Positions 18,475-27,868 are shown, counted from the first letter of the stretch. The stretch is DNA of 64,000 nucleotides from Streptomyces geranii (GCF_002954775.1 NZ_PJME01000020.1:1-64000), one strand, 5' to 3'. Program-made: numbers and translations. Notes: generated from the sequence alone by a model not told the origin.

Positions 18475-19215
18475 ATGCGGGCAGAGGTCCACCAAGTCGC
18501 CGATGGCATTTACCTCGTACACGGAAGCAACACCAACTGGGTGATCGTCAGCGAGGGGGACGCCGTCACGCTGATCGACACGGGGTACCCCGGGGACCGG
18601 CAGCTGGTGCTCGACTCGCTGGCGCAGGTGGGAAGTTCGCCGGAGGCGGTCACGGCGATACTCGTGACGCACGCGCACAACGACCACATCGGCTCGGCCG
18701 AGTACCTGCGCGCCACGTACGGCACGCCGGTGCTGACCCACGAGGCCGAAGTGCCGCACGCGCGCCGGGACTTCCTGCACCAGGTGAGCGTCGGCGAGGT
18801 GCTGAAGAACGGCTGGCGACCCGGCGTGCTCCCCTGGGCGGTGCACGCGATCCGCTCCGGCGGTACGGCGAAGGTGCCGGTGGCCGAGCCGCAGCCGTTC
18901 CCGGAGGCGCTCGACCTGCCGGGCGGGCCCGTCCCCGTGCACACCCCCGGACACACGGACGGCCACTGCGCCTTCCACCTCCCGGACGCCGGCGTCGTGG
19001 TCTCGGGCGACGCCCTGGTCAGCGCGCACCCCACCTCCCGGCTCAAGGGCCCGCAGCTGCTGCCGGACATGTTCCACCGGGAACGCGCGCGTGCCGTGGC
19101 CTCGCTGGACCTGCTGGAGGGGCTCGCGGCCGATGTCGTACTCCCCGGGCACGGTCCCGTGCACCACGGGAGCGTGCGGGAGGCCGCTCGGCAGGCGCGG
19201 GAACGAGCCAGCTGA
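18475..19215 (+). CDS. MBL-fold metallo-hydrolase
   Basis: A 246-aa metallo-beta-lactamase-fold hydrolase with the binuclear zinc motif THAHNDHIGS (about residues 65-74) and a later TPGHTDGH histidine. The general layout matches the GloB/ROMP-like branch rather than true beta-lactamases. There is no signal peptide, so it is cytoplasmic. The ATG at 18475 follows GGGAAG. The specific substrate is unknown. The next gene lies 64 bp downstream and may be independent. Confidence 0.85.
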   Translation: MRAEVHQVADGIYLVHGSNTNWVIVSEGDAVTLIDTGYPGDRQLVLDSLAQVGSSPEAVTAILVTHAHNDHIGSAEYLRATYGTPVLTHEAEVPHARRDFLHQVSVGEVLKNGWRPGVLPWAVHAIRSGGTAKVPVAEPQPFPEALDLPGGPVPVHTPGHTDGHCAFHLPDAGVVVSGDALVSAHPTSRLKGPQLLPDMFHRERARAVASLDLLEGLAADVVLPGHGPVHHGSVREAARQARERAS

Positions 19216-19279
19216 AGTGGCGTTCTAGAGTGAGCTGACGATCACCGGCGGGACGAGAACGAACGAGAACGGTCAAGCC

Positions 19280-20536
19280 ATGGCATTGCAGATCAGCGCC
19301 ACCAACCCCGAGCACCCCGTACTCCTGCTCGAACTGCCCTGGCACCTCCCCCTGGAGGAGTGGCCCGACCGCTATCTCGTCCCGCTGCCGCGCGGTATCT
19401 CCCGGCACGTCGTGCGCTACGCGCGCGCGGGCGACGAGGTGATCGCCGTCAAGGAACTGGCGGAACGCCCGGCCCTGCGCGAGTACGAGCTGCTGGTGGA
19501 CCTGGACCGGCTCGGCATCCCGTCCGTCGACCCCCTGGGCGTGGTCACCGGGCGCACCGACGACGCCGGCGACGCCCTGGAGCCGGTGCTGATCACCCGG
19601 CACCTGGGCGGCTCGATGCCGTACCGCTCGATGTTCGAGACGACGATGCGCCCGGCCACCATGCACCGCCTGATGGACGCCCTGGCGGTCCTCCTGGTCC
19701 GCCTCCATCTCGCCGGGTTCGCCTGGGGCGACTGCTCGCTGTCCAACACCCTCTTCCGGCGCGACGCGGGCGCCTACGCCGCCTATCTGGTCGACGCCGA
19801 GACCGGCGACCTGCACGCGCAGCTCAGCGACGGGCAGCGCGAGTACGACCTCGATCTGGCCCGCGTCAACATCAGCGGTGAGCTGCTGGACCTGGAGGCG
19901 TCCGGGGCGCTGCACCCCTCCGTGGACCCGATCGAGTTCGGCATGGAGATCTGCGCCCGCTACCAGCGCCTCTGGCAGGAGCTGACCCGCACCTCCGTCT
20001 ACCCGGCGGGCAAGTACCACTACATCGAGCGCCGCATCCGGCGCCTGAACGAACTCGGTTTCGACGTGGCCGAGATGCAGATCGAGCACTCCTCGAACGG
20101 CGACACGGTGACCTTCGTACCGAAGGTCGTCGACGCGGGCCACCACCAGCGGCAGCTCCTGCGCCTGACCGGCCTGGACACCGAGGAGAACCAGGCGCGG
20201 CGGCTGCTCAGCGACCTGGAGAGCTGGATGGCCACCCAGGACGACTACGAGCCCGGCGACCCCCTCGGCGCCAGCCCGGAGGTACTCGCGCACCGCTGGG
20301 TACGGGAGGTGTTCCGGCCGACCGTCCGGGAGGTGCCGCGCGAGCTGCGCGGCAACGTGGACCCGGCCGAGATCTACCACCAGCTCCTCGAACACCGCTG
20401 GTACCTGTCCGAGCGGGCGCAGCACGACATCGGGCTGGACGAGGCCGTCACGGACTACATCGCCAACATCCTGCCCAAGGCCCGCCAGTCGCTGCCCCTC
20501 CCGACGGACGAGGTGGCCCCGCCGCCGCCCGGCTGA
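19280..20536 (+). CDS. DUF4032 domain protein with lipopolysaccharide-kinase-like fold
   Basis: A 418-aa protein conserved in actinobacteria. The N-terminal 230 residues look like an atypical kinase: VIAVKELAERPALREYELL resembles the ATP-lysine/Glu region and LAGFAWGDCSLSNTLF the catalytic loop (GDCSLSN in place of H-x-D-x-x-x-x-N). The C-terminal part is the DUF4032 domain. No function is established. TAGAGT at 19226-19231 is a possible -10 box. It converges directly on the universal stress gene, leaving only 1 bp between stops. Confidence 0.82.
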   Translation: MALQISATNPEHPVLLLELPWHLPLEEWPDRYLVPLPRGISRHVVRYARAGDEVIAVKELAERPALREYELLVDLDRLGIPSVDPLGVVTGRTDDAGDALEPVLITRHLGGSMPYRSMFETTMRPATMHRLMDALAVLLVRLHLAGFAWGDCSLSNTLFRRDAGAYAAYLVDAETGDLHAQLSDGQREYDLDLARVNISGELLDLEASGALHPSVDPIEFGMEICARYQRLWQELTRTSVYPAGKYHYIERRIRRLNELGFDVAEMQIEHSSNGDTVTFVPKVVDAGHHQRQLLRLTGLDTEENQARRLLSDLESWMATQDDYEPGDPLGASPEVLAHRWVREVFRPTVREVPRELRGNVDPAEIYHQLLEHRWYLSERAQHDIGLDEAVTDYIANILPKARQSLPLPTDEVAPPPPG

Positions 20537-20537
20537 G

Positions 20538-21410
20538 TCAGTCGTGCGGGACGACGGCCACCGGGCAGTGCGCGTGGTGCAGCACGCCGTGCGCGACCGA
20601 GCCGATCCGCGCGCCCACGGCGGACCGGCGGGCCCGCCGCCCGACGACCAGGAGCTGCGCCCGCGAGGCCACCGACAGCAGCACCTCCCCCGCGCTGCCC
20701 ATCTCCACCTGCTGGGTGACGGGCACGTCGGGGAAGCGTTCGATCCAGGGTTCCAGAGCGGCGGCCAGCGCGTTCTTCTCGTACGGCTCCATGCCGCCGG
20801 CCTCGTCGAGGAGCTTCAGCGAGCCCGGGCTGTACGCGAACAACGGGGGCAGGCTCCACGCGCGTACGGCACGCACGGCGGCCCCGCGAGCCGCCGCGGC
20901 CTCGAACGCGAACCGCAGGGCCGGCGCGCTCTCCTCCGGATCACCGTGCTGCCCCACGACGACCTCACGCCCGGCGGCCTCGTCGGAGGCGCGGTCCTCC
21001 GCCCGTACGAGGACGACGGGCCGCGCCGACTCGGCGATCACGTGCTGGCCGACGGAACCGAGCAGGAACCCGACGAGGGCGCCGTGTCCCCGGGAGCCGA
21101 GGACCAGGAGTTCGGCCTCGCCCGCGGCCTCGGCGAGGGTGTGCGTGGTGCTTCCCTCGACCACGTCGACGGTCAGGTCCAGCTCCGGATGGCGCTCGGC
21201 GACGGTCCGCGCGGCCTCGTCCACGCCCTCGCGCACCCACTCGTCGTGGGTCTCCTTGGCGGCGGCCCCGAACGCCTGGTCGGGCACCAGCTCCCAGGCG
21301 TGCAGCACCCGCAGCGGGAGGCCCCGGCGTACGGCCTCGCGGGCCGCCCAGGCCAGTGCGGCGTGGCTCTCGGGCGTTCCGTCCACCCCTGCGGTGATCG
21401 GGCGAGTCAT
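20538..21410 (-). CDS. universal stress protein, tandem UspA domains
   Basis: A 290-aa protein with two UspA domains (about 1-145 and 150-290). The first ends with the ATP-binding signature GSRGHGALVGFLLGSVGQHV. The second has GRRARRSAVGARIGSVAHGV, where the first glycines of the ATP loop are altered. Tandem Usp proteins are common in streptomycetes and usually respond to stress or dormancy. It starts at 21410 on the (-) strand, divergent from the VOC gene. Confidence 0.9.
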   Translation of the reverse strand: MTRPITAGVDGTPESHAALAWAAREAVRRGLPLRVLHAWELVPDQAFGAAAKETHDEWVREGVDEAARTVAERHPELDLTVDVVEGSTTHTLAEAAGEAELLVLGSRGHGALVGFLLGSVGQHVIAESARPVVLVRAEDRASDEAAGREVVVGQHGDPEESAPALRFAFEAAAARGAAVRAVRAWSLPPLFAYSPGSLKLLDEAGGMEPYEKNALAAALEPWIERFPDVPVTQQVEMGSAGEVLLSVASRAQLLVVGRRARRSAVGARIGSVAHGVLHHAHCPVAVVPHD

Positions 21411-21490
21411 AACGGTTCCCTCCGCGTGGTGATCAGTCGCGATCAGTAATGATCATGCGTATCGGGCACAGTCTTCACTACTGTGTGCCC

Positions 21491-21847
21491 ATGACTTTGG
21501 AGTGGGAACAGGTGATCGTGGACGCGGCGGACCCGGCCGCGCTGGGGCGCTGGTGGGCGGAGGCGCTCGACTGGGTGGTCGTCGACGACTCGCCCGAGGA
21601 GTACGAGATCCGGCCGACGCCCGACCAGGTGCCCGGCCTGCTCTTCGTACGGGTCCCGGAGGCGAAGTCCGTCAAGAACCGGCTGCACCTCGACTTCCGC
21701 CCCGACGAAGACCATCAGGCCGAGGTCGACCGCTTCCTGGCCCTGGGAGCGCGCCACGCGGACATGGGCCAGGACGGGCAGTCCTGGACCACTCTCCTGG
21801 ACCCGGAGGGCAACGAGTTCTGCGTGCTCGGGGTGCGCAAGAGCTGA
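21491..21847 (+). CDS. VOC-family (glyoxalase-like) protein
   Basis: A 118-aa single-domain VOC protein. It begins LEWEQVIVDAADPAALGRWW and ends LLDPEGNEFCVL, the beta-alpha-beta-beta-beta pattern of the Glyoxalase_6 group. The ATG at 21491 lies 7 bp after TACTGT (21479-21484), so translation may be leaderless. The activity is unknown. It is the last intact chromosomal gene before the island; in the ancestral order its neighbour would have been the response-regulator operon now at 33,961. Confidence 0.8.
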   Translation: MTLEWEQVIVDAADPAALGRWWAEALDWVVVDDSPEEYEIRPTPDQVPGLLFVRVPEAKSVKNRLHLDFRPDEDHQAEVDRFLALGARHADMGQDGQSWTTLLDPEGNEFCVLGVRKS

Positions 21848-21947
21848 CCGGAGCGAAGCGGGGCGAACGAACATACGATGGCTTGAGGGCGGCGCGGCAC
21901 GGGGCTGACGCCGCCCGGTGAATCCGACCGCTCGGGGTGGGAGACGT

Positions 21948-22028
21948 ATGGCACAGGCCGCGGACGCAGCGCGGACCGTCATCATGACCGTGGACGACGA
22001 CGCAGGGACATTGACGTCGCTCGTGTAG
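21948..22028 (+). pseudogene. severed 5' end of the response regulator-flavoprotein gene
   Basis: A 26-codon stub starting at ATG 21948, with GGGAGA about 4 nt upstream. It encodes MAQAADAARTV followed by I-M-T-V-D-D-D, which is the N-terminus expected of the gene now resuming at 33,991. After the 21-bp repeat the frame runs into island DNA and stops at TAG 22026-22028. The original promoter and start are therefore stranded here, 12 kb from the gene body. The small reading frame may still be transcribed. Confidence 0.75.
21981..22001 (+). repeat. left 21-bp direct repeat (candidate attL)
   Basis: Exact copy of bases 33991-34011, starting ATCATGACC and ending GACGAC. It encodes I-M-T-V-D-D-D in frame with the stub at 21948. 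Sequences on either side of the two copies differ at once, as expected for a recombination core. Confidence 0.8.
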
Positions 22029-22250
22029 CTCTCCAGTGGCCAGCCGATGATCCGGGGCATCCAGCACCTCACGGCTCCCGTCGCGGCGCCTTGTTGTCGT
22101 GGACGCGCAGTCTTTCGCATTGCCGGTGCGGAGCTGGTCGTACCAGCCAAGCCTGCCGCAGCAGCTCCTGCGCTGCTTGGGCAATCATCTGGACGGGATC
22201 TGCAGGATCCCGGAAATCGAACCACTCACGGCCCAGGGCTCTTGCAGCAA

Positions 22251-22908
22251 AGTGCTCGTGCAGACGATCCTTCAGCCGGCCGCCGCCAGATGCATGACCG
22301 AGTTCACGCGCGGCATCCGGACGCCGCTGAGCACCACCTCGATACCCGCGTCCTTGAGCACCTCGTCGAACGGCCGTGGGAACTTCCCGTCCCGATCCCT
22401 GATCCCCAAACAGAGTGACGGCCTCGAAGAAATCGCACGCCAGGAGCGCGTCGGCCTGGGAGCACAGGAAGCCGGCTCAAGTGCTCAAGGCCCGCTCGGG
22501 CGCCGGGCCGACATCGGCCTCCTTCAAGATTTCCCAGACCGTGGATGCCGCCGCCTTCACCCCGAGTACGAGCAGCTCACCGTGCAGGCGCCGATAGCCC
22601 CGACTTGGATTTTCCCTGGCCAGGCGCAGCACCAGCACCCGGATCGAGTACACGGTGCGGGGCCGGCCTCCACGCTTCGGCCGCATCCCGCGCAGCACTT
22701 CCCGTGCCAGGCCGTGGAGGAGCGACGCCACAAACGCCCGGCCGCTCGCGTGGAACCGGACCTGCTGCCCGTTCAGCCGCCGTTCTACAAAGCCGATCCG
22801 GTGGCGCAGAACGAGGATCTCGACACCATTCTCCCGGTCGCCCATCGGCAGCAGTCGCAGCATCGCGAACGCGTTCGTCACACCCAGGCACGCCAGCGTC
22901 AGCAGCAC
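22251..22908 (-). pseudogene. degenerate integrase-core (rve) transposase
   Basis: The first 143 codons (22477-22908) are open and look like the N-terminal part of a DDE-type transposase with an rve integrase core: EILVLRHRIGFVERRL, then VLRLARENPSRGYRRLHGEL. Beyond that, frames shift; around 22295-22380 another frame gives FDEVLKDAGIEVV, the region that normally leads into the integrase catalytic core. The remainder is deleted or scrambled. No terminal inverted repeats were recognised. The remnant is inactive and sits next to the left end of the island. Confidence 0.65.
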
Positions 22909-23279
22909 GACCGATCATCATGCCGCGCCAACCGGCACCGCGCGATACCGGCGACTCGATCGGCCTAGACCAACGCCCAAACCCGATCCCACCTGCGTGG
23001 ATGAGGTATTCGACAAGGGCAGGGTCAGCCCGCGAAGGCGTCACCGAAACCGGGCGCCAGAACGGCGTGAGCGGTGCGGCCGGCGTACCTCTCGTCACCG
23101 TCCTCATCGAGGACCAGGCCGTGGCGCTGGAGGTGGTCGGCGTAGTCGGCGCGCTGCTGGCAGCTCCGTACGGCGGGCGTCGGCGGCGGACCGCTGGCCG
23201 GCGGCTTGCAGACGAATGACATGGGCGTCCGTCGGTGCAACCTCTCGTCGCTTCGGCAGTCTTACTTCCCGGGGTGCAC
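22909..23279. other. 371-bp stretch without a convincing gene
   Basis: Between the transposase remnant and the HEAT-repeat gene. A (-) strand reading frame at 23025-23240 encodes a segment (QRHGLVLDEDGDERYAGRTA) that reads like real protein but has no start signal or recognisable family, so it is probably another gene fragment. Nothing else is evident. Confidence 0.4.
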
Positions 23280-24776
23280 ATGACGACAGAGCATCAGGTT
23301 GCCTTCTTCCTGAGGGAGCTGGAGACGGGCGACACCTGGCGACGGGCGGCAGCGGCGAAGGGGCTCGGCAGACTCGGCGGCACCGAGCATGCCGCGGTGC
23401 TCGTCCGGGCAGCCGCCGACCCCGCGCCCGAGGTGCGAGAGGGCGCGGCGGTGGGCCTGGGCAGGCTGGGGGTCCCGGAGGCCGGGGCGGAGGTCCTGCC
23501 CGCGCTGATGGACGACGACGATCCGTGGGTGCGCAGGCGGGCCTCTTTGGCGTCGACCCGGCTCGGGTTGAGCGACCGCGAGGTCGTGGATGCCTATGGG
23601 CGTTTGCTCGGCGATCCCGACCATCACCTGCGGATCAACGCCTTGGAGGCGTTGCGGGAGCTGGGCGTGCCCGGTGATGTTCCCGCTCTCGTCCGGCTGA
23701 TGGGTGATCCGGTACACCGCCTCTCGGGTCTGGCGTGGGCCATGGTCCGGGACTTCCGCAAGGACCCGAACGTCGAGGCGGAGGTGGTCCGTACAGCTCA
23801 GTGGGGCGAGGACACAGCCCGTGTGCGCGCCTTGTTGATGCTGCCGGACCAGCCCACTGAACAGCTGCTGCCGTCGCTGCTGAGAGTTCTGACCGACGAC
23901 CCTTCCACCGAGGTGCGCTGCGCCGTGGCTTTCCGACTGGCACGGGTGAAGCTCCCGGAAGTGCAGTACGCGCTGTTCGCGACTCTGGAGGCGGAGCGGG
24001 ACCCGGAGATGGCCATACAACTGCTGTTCCTGCTCGGACGATCCGGTGACGAACGGCTGCTGGATCCGGCATCCCGCTGGCTGAGCGACGAGCGGGCCGG
24101 CCCGTCGGCCGCCATTGCCCTGGGATCCGTCGGCGGCAGGACCGCCACGAAGCTCCTGCGGGCCGCGCTCACCGCCCAGGCGACGCACGCCCACACACTC
24201 GCGGCAGCGGCCAAGGCCTACGGCGAGATGGGGAGATGGGACGCCGTGTGGCTGCTGCTCCCCCTGCTGGACCATGCCGCACCCGAGGTGTACGAAGGTG
24301 GGCTCCGTGGCCTGGATGCCATGGCGGACACCGGGTTCCGGCCGTGGGAACGCGCGGCGGTCGCCCGGGCGCTGGTGACCCGTCTCGACGTCGCCCCCAC
24401 TCTGGTCGGGGTGACGGAGAGGGTCCTCACGGGTTTGGCGGAAGCCCTGCCCGGTCTGCGGAAACTGGTGGACCGGACCACCTCCCCCATTGTCCGAGCC
24501 GCCGCGCTGTCGCTCCTGGACCCGCGCAATGCGACGGACGCCGGCACGCCGCACGATCTGCCGCTCTTCGTACGGCACTTGGACGACGCACATCCGTGGG
24601 TGCGCCAGGCCGCTGCAGAGGGGATCACCCACTGGGTGGAGGAGACGGGCACGCTCCCTCCGGGCGAGGAGCGGCTGCGCGACCGGCTCACCGCCCTGGA
24701 ATCGGACCCAGACGATTTCGTACGCGAGGCGGCGGCCGAGGCGCTGCGGGCCCTGGACGACTGTCGGAACAACTGA
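23280..24776 (+). CDS. HEAT-repeat protein
   Basis: A 498-aa all-helical solenoid. HEAT-like units of about 31 residues recur throughout, for example WRRAAAAKGLGRLGG, VREGAAVGLGRLGVPEAG, VRRRASLASTRLG and VRQAAAEGITHWVEETG. There is no signal peptide, membrane segment or catalytic domain, so it is probably a protein-binding scaffold. The ATG at 23280 begins MTTEHQVAFF; no strong ribosome site precedes it and the transcript may be leaderless. It is intact and uses chromosome-like codons although surrounded by gene debris. Its function in the island is unknown. Confidence 0.75.
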   Translation: MTTEHQVAFFLRELETGDTWRRAAAAKGLGRLGGTEHAAVLVRAAADPAPEVREGAAVGLGRLGVPEAGAEVLPALMDDDDPWVRRRASLASTRLGLSDREVVDAYGRLLGDPDHHLRINALEALRELGVPGDVPALVRLMGDPVHRLSGLAWAMVRDFRKDPNVEAEVVRTAQWGEDTARVRALLMLPDQPTEQLLPSLLRVLTDDPSTEVRCAVAFRLARVKLPEVQYALFATLEAERDPEMAIQLLFLLGRSGDERLLDPASRWLSDERAGPSAAIALGSVGGRTATKLLRAALTAQATHAHTLAAAAKAYGEMGRWDAVWLLLPLLDHAAPEVYEGGLRGLDAMADTGFRPWERAAVARALVTRLDVAPTLVGVTERVLTGLAEALPGLRKLVDRTTSPIVRAAALSLLDPRNATDAGTPHDLPLFVRHLDDAHPWVRQAAAEGITHWVEETGTLPPGEERLRDRLTALESDPDDFVREAAAEALRALDDCRNN

Positions 24777-25146
24777 TGAGGCAGGGGTGACAGTGGCAAC
24801 ACCGGTGACACCCCACCCGGCTCTCCGGATCCGCCCGGCTCAGCACAGGACCGTATCGGGCTCGTGCAACTCCAGCCACGGCGCCAGGTCGAGGGGCCGA
24901 TCCAGCCCACGCCGCTCGGCCTGCGCGCTGATCGGGCCGTCCCAGTGGAGAGTGGGGTACACGCGGTCCCGGTCGGCCGACTCCTGGTCGCCGTGCTCCA
25001 CCTGCGCCGTGCCCGTCGGCGAGGACACGGCGCGGCCGGAGACCAGCGTCTGCCCCTCCGCCGCTCACGCCGACGCTGCGGATCTGCCTCGCTCATGGCG
25101 TCACGCGGTCCGATCCAGAGGGTGCGGCTTCATGAAGAATCCAGCA
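24777..25146. other. 370-bp stretch with only a (-) strand gene remnant
   Basis: The (-) strand is open from about 25070 down to a stop at 24840. It encodes a protein-like tail containing YPTLHWDGPISAQAERRGL and ending in PDTVLC. An internal GTG at 25028 is the only start. No ribosome site or family is recognised. It is most likely the 3' end of a truncated gene. Confidence 0.35.
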
Positions 25147-25908
25147 CTAGTGCTCGTGCCTCCCGGAGTCTGGGCTGGTGTGGTCCGGGCTCGTGAAGCT
25201 CGGCCGCGGGCCGCGGGTGCCGTCGTCCGGGCTGCTGAAGTCGGGCCGGTTGTAGCCGAGGTGCGGAATGCGGCCGGTCGGTGTCGGCGGTGCCGTACGA
25301 CGCAGCGTGGCGGTGCCGGGGTCGCCCATTGCACGTAGAAAGGGCAGGATGCCGCGCTCCAACAGAGCTTGGCGCCAGGCATCCCTGGCCCGGTCCACAT
25401 CCTTGCTCAGTTCACGTTGGTGCGCAGCCACCCAATTGATCTGACCGCGGTTACGTGTGTGCGCCTCCGCCGCCGCCGCGGTTGCCGCCGGAAGCTCTGG
25501 GCGTACATGTAGGCCGATCACCGCTGCCAGCAGACGGCGGCCGTAGGGCATCCTGGCCCAGCGCTGCGCATCGACTCCGCTGCCGACCCGGCGGCCCCGT
25601 AGCCTGGCGGGCCCCATCGGGGTTGTGCACAGCTCGGCGGAGCCGGATTCGTGGAAGGACGAGGGAGTGGACGGCGCCGGGTGGCGGAGTTCGTCGCGGA
25701 CCTTCACGTAGTGCTGGTATTCGGCCGCCGCGGCGACCGTGATGAGCGCGGTGGCGTTGAGTGCCATGGTGCGCAGTTGTTCGGGGTTCAGGCGCTGACC
25801 GACGGCGGCCGGTTCCGGGCGTTGTGGGGCGGAGCGCAGCGCCTCGTCGAGGATCCGCTCGTATTCCTGGCGGTCCTCGTTCAACAGGTGCTGCGGAACG
25901 CTGTTCAC
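25147..25908 (-). CDS. hypothetical cytosolic helical protein, second gene of a two-gene operon
   Basis: A 253-aa protein of unknown family. The first two thirds are helical and charged (RQEYERILDEALRS near residue 10; HQRELSKDVDRARDAWRQAL near 170). The last 50 residues are Pro/Ser/Gly-rich and probably disordered, ending near SPDSGRHEH. The GTG start at 25908 is fixed by GGAGGAAGG 4 nt upstream and overlaps the stop of the preceding membrane-protein gene by 4 nt (GTGA), so translation is coupled. The two products are likely to work together. I do not recognise either. Confidence 0.6.
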   Translation of the reverse strand: MNSVPQHLLNEDRQEYERILDEALRSAPQRPEPAAVGQRLNPEQLRTMALNATALITVAAAAEYQHYVKVRDELRHPAPSTPSSFHESGSAELCTTPMGPARLRGRRVGSGVDAQRWARMPYGRRLLAAVIGLHVRPELPAATAAAAEAHTRNRGQINWVAAHQRELSKDVDRARDAWRQALLERGILPFLRAMGDPGTATLRRTAPPTPTGRIPHLGYNRPDFSSPDDGTRGPRPSFTSPDHTSPDSGRHEH

Positions 25909-26663
25909 GGCCCTTCCTCCCTGATCGCCGGCCCTTGCCGCCATCGTGGCGCGCCCAGACCATCGACGCCAGATCCCGTTCCGTCGGCCGCATCCGGGGG
26001 GAAGCGCGTGTCCCCGAGGCGCATGCCATCCGGCAGCTGTGTTCGGTCTGTTGAGAGCGCGCCAGGTGCGGTATCCGGCGCGCGGCTGTCCGCCACTGCG
26101 GCATTAGGCCCAAGCGAAGGCATCGGCCGCAGAGGGCGCTGGACCGAGCTCGCAGGGGACGCGGAGGGTGCGGGTCGGGGCGGACGAACGACAGGCACTT
26201 CGGCGGCTGTGACACCCAGAGTTACTGTGTCTATGGAACCGCCTCCAGCTCTGGCGGCTGCAGGCACCCCAGCTCCTGCGGCGGCCTCTTCCACCCCAGC
26301 AGGTTGCCGATCGCCTGTCACCGCCTCACTCACTGTCTGAATGCGGCTGAGTTGCGTGAGCAGCATCGGGGCCGACAACCCAACGACGAGGGCGGCGTAC
26401 TCGCCGCTGATCTGTCCCGTGGTGCCAAATAGCACTGCGGCGCCGGCACCCATCAGGCTGTGCACGACGGCCGCGACGATGTCCACGGAGGGATCGAAGT
26501 ATGCCTGGAACCGCGGGGCTTTCTCCTGTGCCGTCCCTGCCGCGGTCGACTGCCGATGGGAGCGACGATCGGCCTGCCAGGACACGAACCGGGTGTACAG
26601 GTCCAGAGCCCCACGCAGCAGACCACCCGCCGCTCCCAACAGAATCAGCGTAGGGACATCCAC
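25905..26663 (-). CDS. hypothetical membrane protein, first gene of a two-gene operon
   Basis: A 252-aa protein. An N-terminal hydrophobic helix (LILLGAAGGLLRGALDLY) is followed by an Arg-rich loop. A second hydrophobic hairpin of about 45 residues contains VDIVAAVVHSLMGAGAAVLF and YAALVVGLSAPMLL. The C-terminal 120 residues are Ala/Pro-rich and low complexity. The layout is holin-like or anchor-like, but no family is recognised. The start is taken at GTG 26663 after GGGGGAG; an alternative GTG at 26684 would add 7 residues. It is coupled to the downstream gene by a GTGA overlap. Confidence 0.55.
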   Translation of the reverse strand: MDVPTLILLGAAGGLLRGALDLYTRFVSWQADRRSHRQSTAAGTAQEKAPRFQAYFDPSVDIVAAVVHSLMGAGAAVLFGTTGQISGEYAALVVGLSAPMLLTQLSRIQTVSEAVTGDRQPAGVEEAAAGAGVPAAARAGGGSIDTVTLGVTAAEVPVVRPPRPAPSASPASSVQRPLRPMPSLGPNAAVADSRAPDTAPGALSTDRTQLPDGMRLGDTRFPPDAADGTGSGVDGLGAPRWRQGPAIREEGP

Positions 26664-27067
26664 GGTCTCCCCCAGTGGTGGCACTGACGCCTAGCATGAG
26701 CTTGCGGACTCAGGATGAGCGTAAAGCCGCGTACAAGCCACAAGGAAGCGCGCGAGCCATTGCCATTTGAAGGCGGCGTACAGACGGAGGCGCCTGAGGG
26801 ACATCCGGGAACTGCTGGCAACCGCAGGCCACGACCTCCACCCCGCCGAACGCCAACTCGCCACCCTGAACGACCTGTTCAACCAGGCACGCGAGGCATG
26901 CATCATCACCACGCCAGAGATCAAAACTGCGGATTTATACTCTGCAAGCCCTGACTACCCGGCCTTGGGGAATGCCCCGGCGGTCGGGCATGGCCGCGCC
27001 GGGTTCCGGCTCGGAAAACCGTTCGCCAACCCGGAGTCTGTACGCCGAGACTGATGCTTACAGACAG
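26664..27067. other. 404-bp gap between divergent operons
   Basis: Contains locally A/T-richer DNA and a (+) frame at 26767-27054 (95 codons) with a helical, basic beginning (AAYRRRRLRDIRELLATAGH). It has no ribosome site and no family, and is probably a fragment. The promoters of the two flanking operons must lie here, but no clear -35/-10 pair was found. Confidence 0.35.
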
Positions 27068-27868
27068 ATGAGCCCATCACAGCGGACGGAAGAGCGGCCA
27101 GCACTGACGTACAACCGAGACACCTTGCCCTTCCCCGAGAACCTCGTGCCCCGAGCCCCTGATCCGGGCATGCACCACTGGGAGGGTCTCGACCCGGCCC
27201 GTCACCCGTTCACCTGGAACGAGGACGAGGAAGCCCGGCTTTGCGCGCTGGTGCGCGAGTGGGTGCCATCCGTGCTCTCCGGCATGAGGGGCCACTGGGA
27301 GGGCGAGTACTGGTGTGCAAGCCAGGTGGACGCAATCATCCGGGAGCGGTACGGGAACTGGGCCCAGGGATGGAACTGGTGCTACCGGTACGGCGGGCCC
27401 ATCGGCAGCTGGGTCACCGGGGCAAGCTCGGTGACGACCCCTGACGAGACCGCGGCACGCGTCGTGGCCGCGCTGTTGGAGTGGCGGGAGTGGTTGGAGA
27501 GGATGGCTCAGCGCTTTGCGGAGCTGGCGCCGCCACCAGAAGCCTCTCCCGCGGATCGCAGCTGGCATCTGGAGCGGGCCTGCGTCAGGCTCGTGACACT
27601 CGCGCTGGACTCGGGCGCGGAAGGCGGTTGGCACGGGCAGGCCGCGCGGGTCCTGCGCTGGTTCCTCACCACCACCGGCATGGGGCAGGCCGAGGCTGAG
27701 CAGGCGGTGGAGAGCGCGATCGGCGGCCGGTTCAAGAGCTGGGTCGCCCCTGGACGGACGCTGATCGAATCTGTTGGTGAGGACCTCGCCGTCGGCCTCA
27801 CCGGCCATGCCCCCTACCGGGACCACCGTGAGCGGGCGGCCCTGGAGGATCTCCATGACCGCTACTGA
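27068..27868 (+). CDS. hypothetical protein paired with a Fic/Doc-like protein
   Basis: A 266-aa cytosolic protein of unknown family, rich in Trp and acidic residues, for example WNEDEEARLCALVREW near residue 55 and WAQGWNWCYRYGGPIGSW near 100. The stop at 27868 overlaps the start of the Fic-like gene by 14 nt, so the two are translationally linked. That arrangement resembles toxin-antitoxin or effector-regulator pairs, and this product would be the candidate partner. No known Fic-inhibitory motif (S/T-x-x-x-E/D-G/N) was identified with confidence. The start at ATG 27068 is the last good start before conserved-looking sequence; no strong ribosome site is visible. Confidence 0.55.
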   Translation: MSPSQRTEERPALTYNRDTLPFPENLVPRAPDPGMHHWEGLDPARHPFTWNEDEEARLCALVREWVPSVLSGMRGHWEGEYWCASQVDAIIRERYGNWAQGWNWCYRYGGPIGSWVTGASSVTTPDETAARVVAALLEWREWLERMAQRFAELAPPPEASPADRSWHLERACVRLVTLALDSGAEGGWHGQAARVLRWFLTTTGMGQAEAEQAVESAIGGRFKSWVAPGRTLIESVGEDLAVGLTGHAPYRDHRERAALEDLHDRY

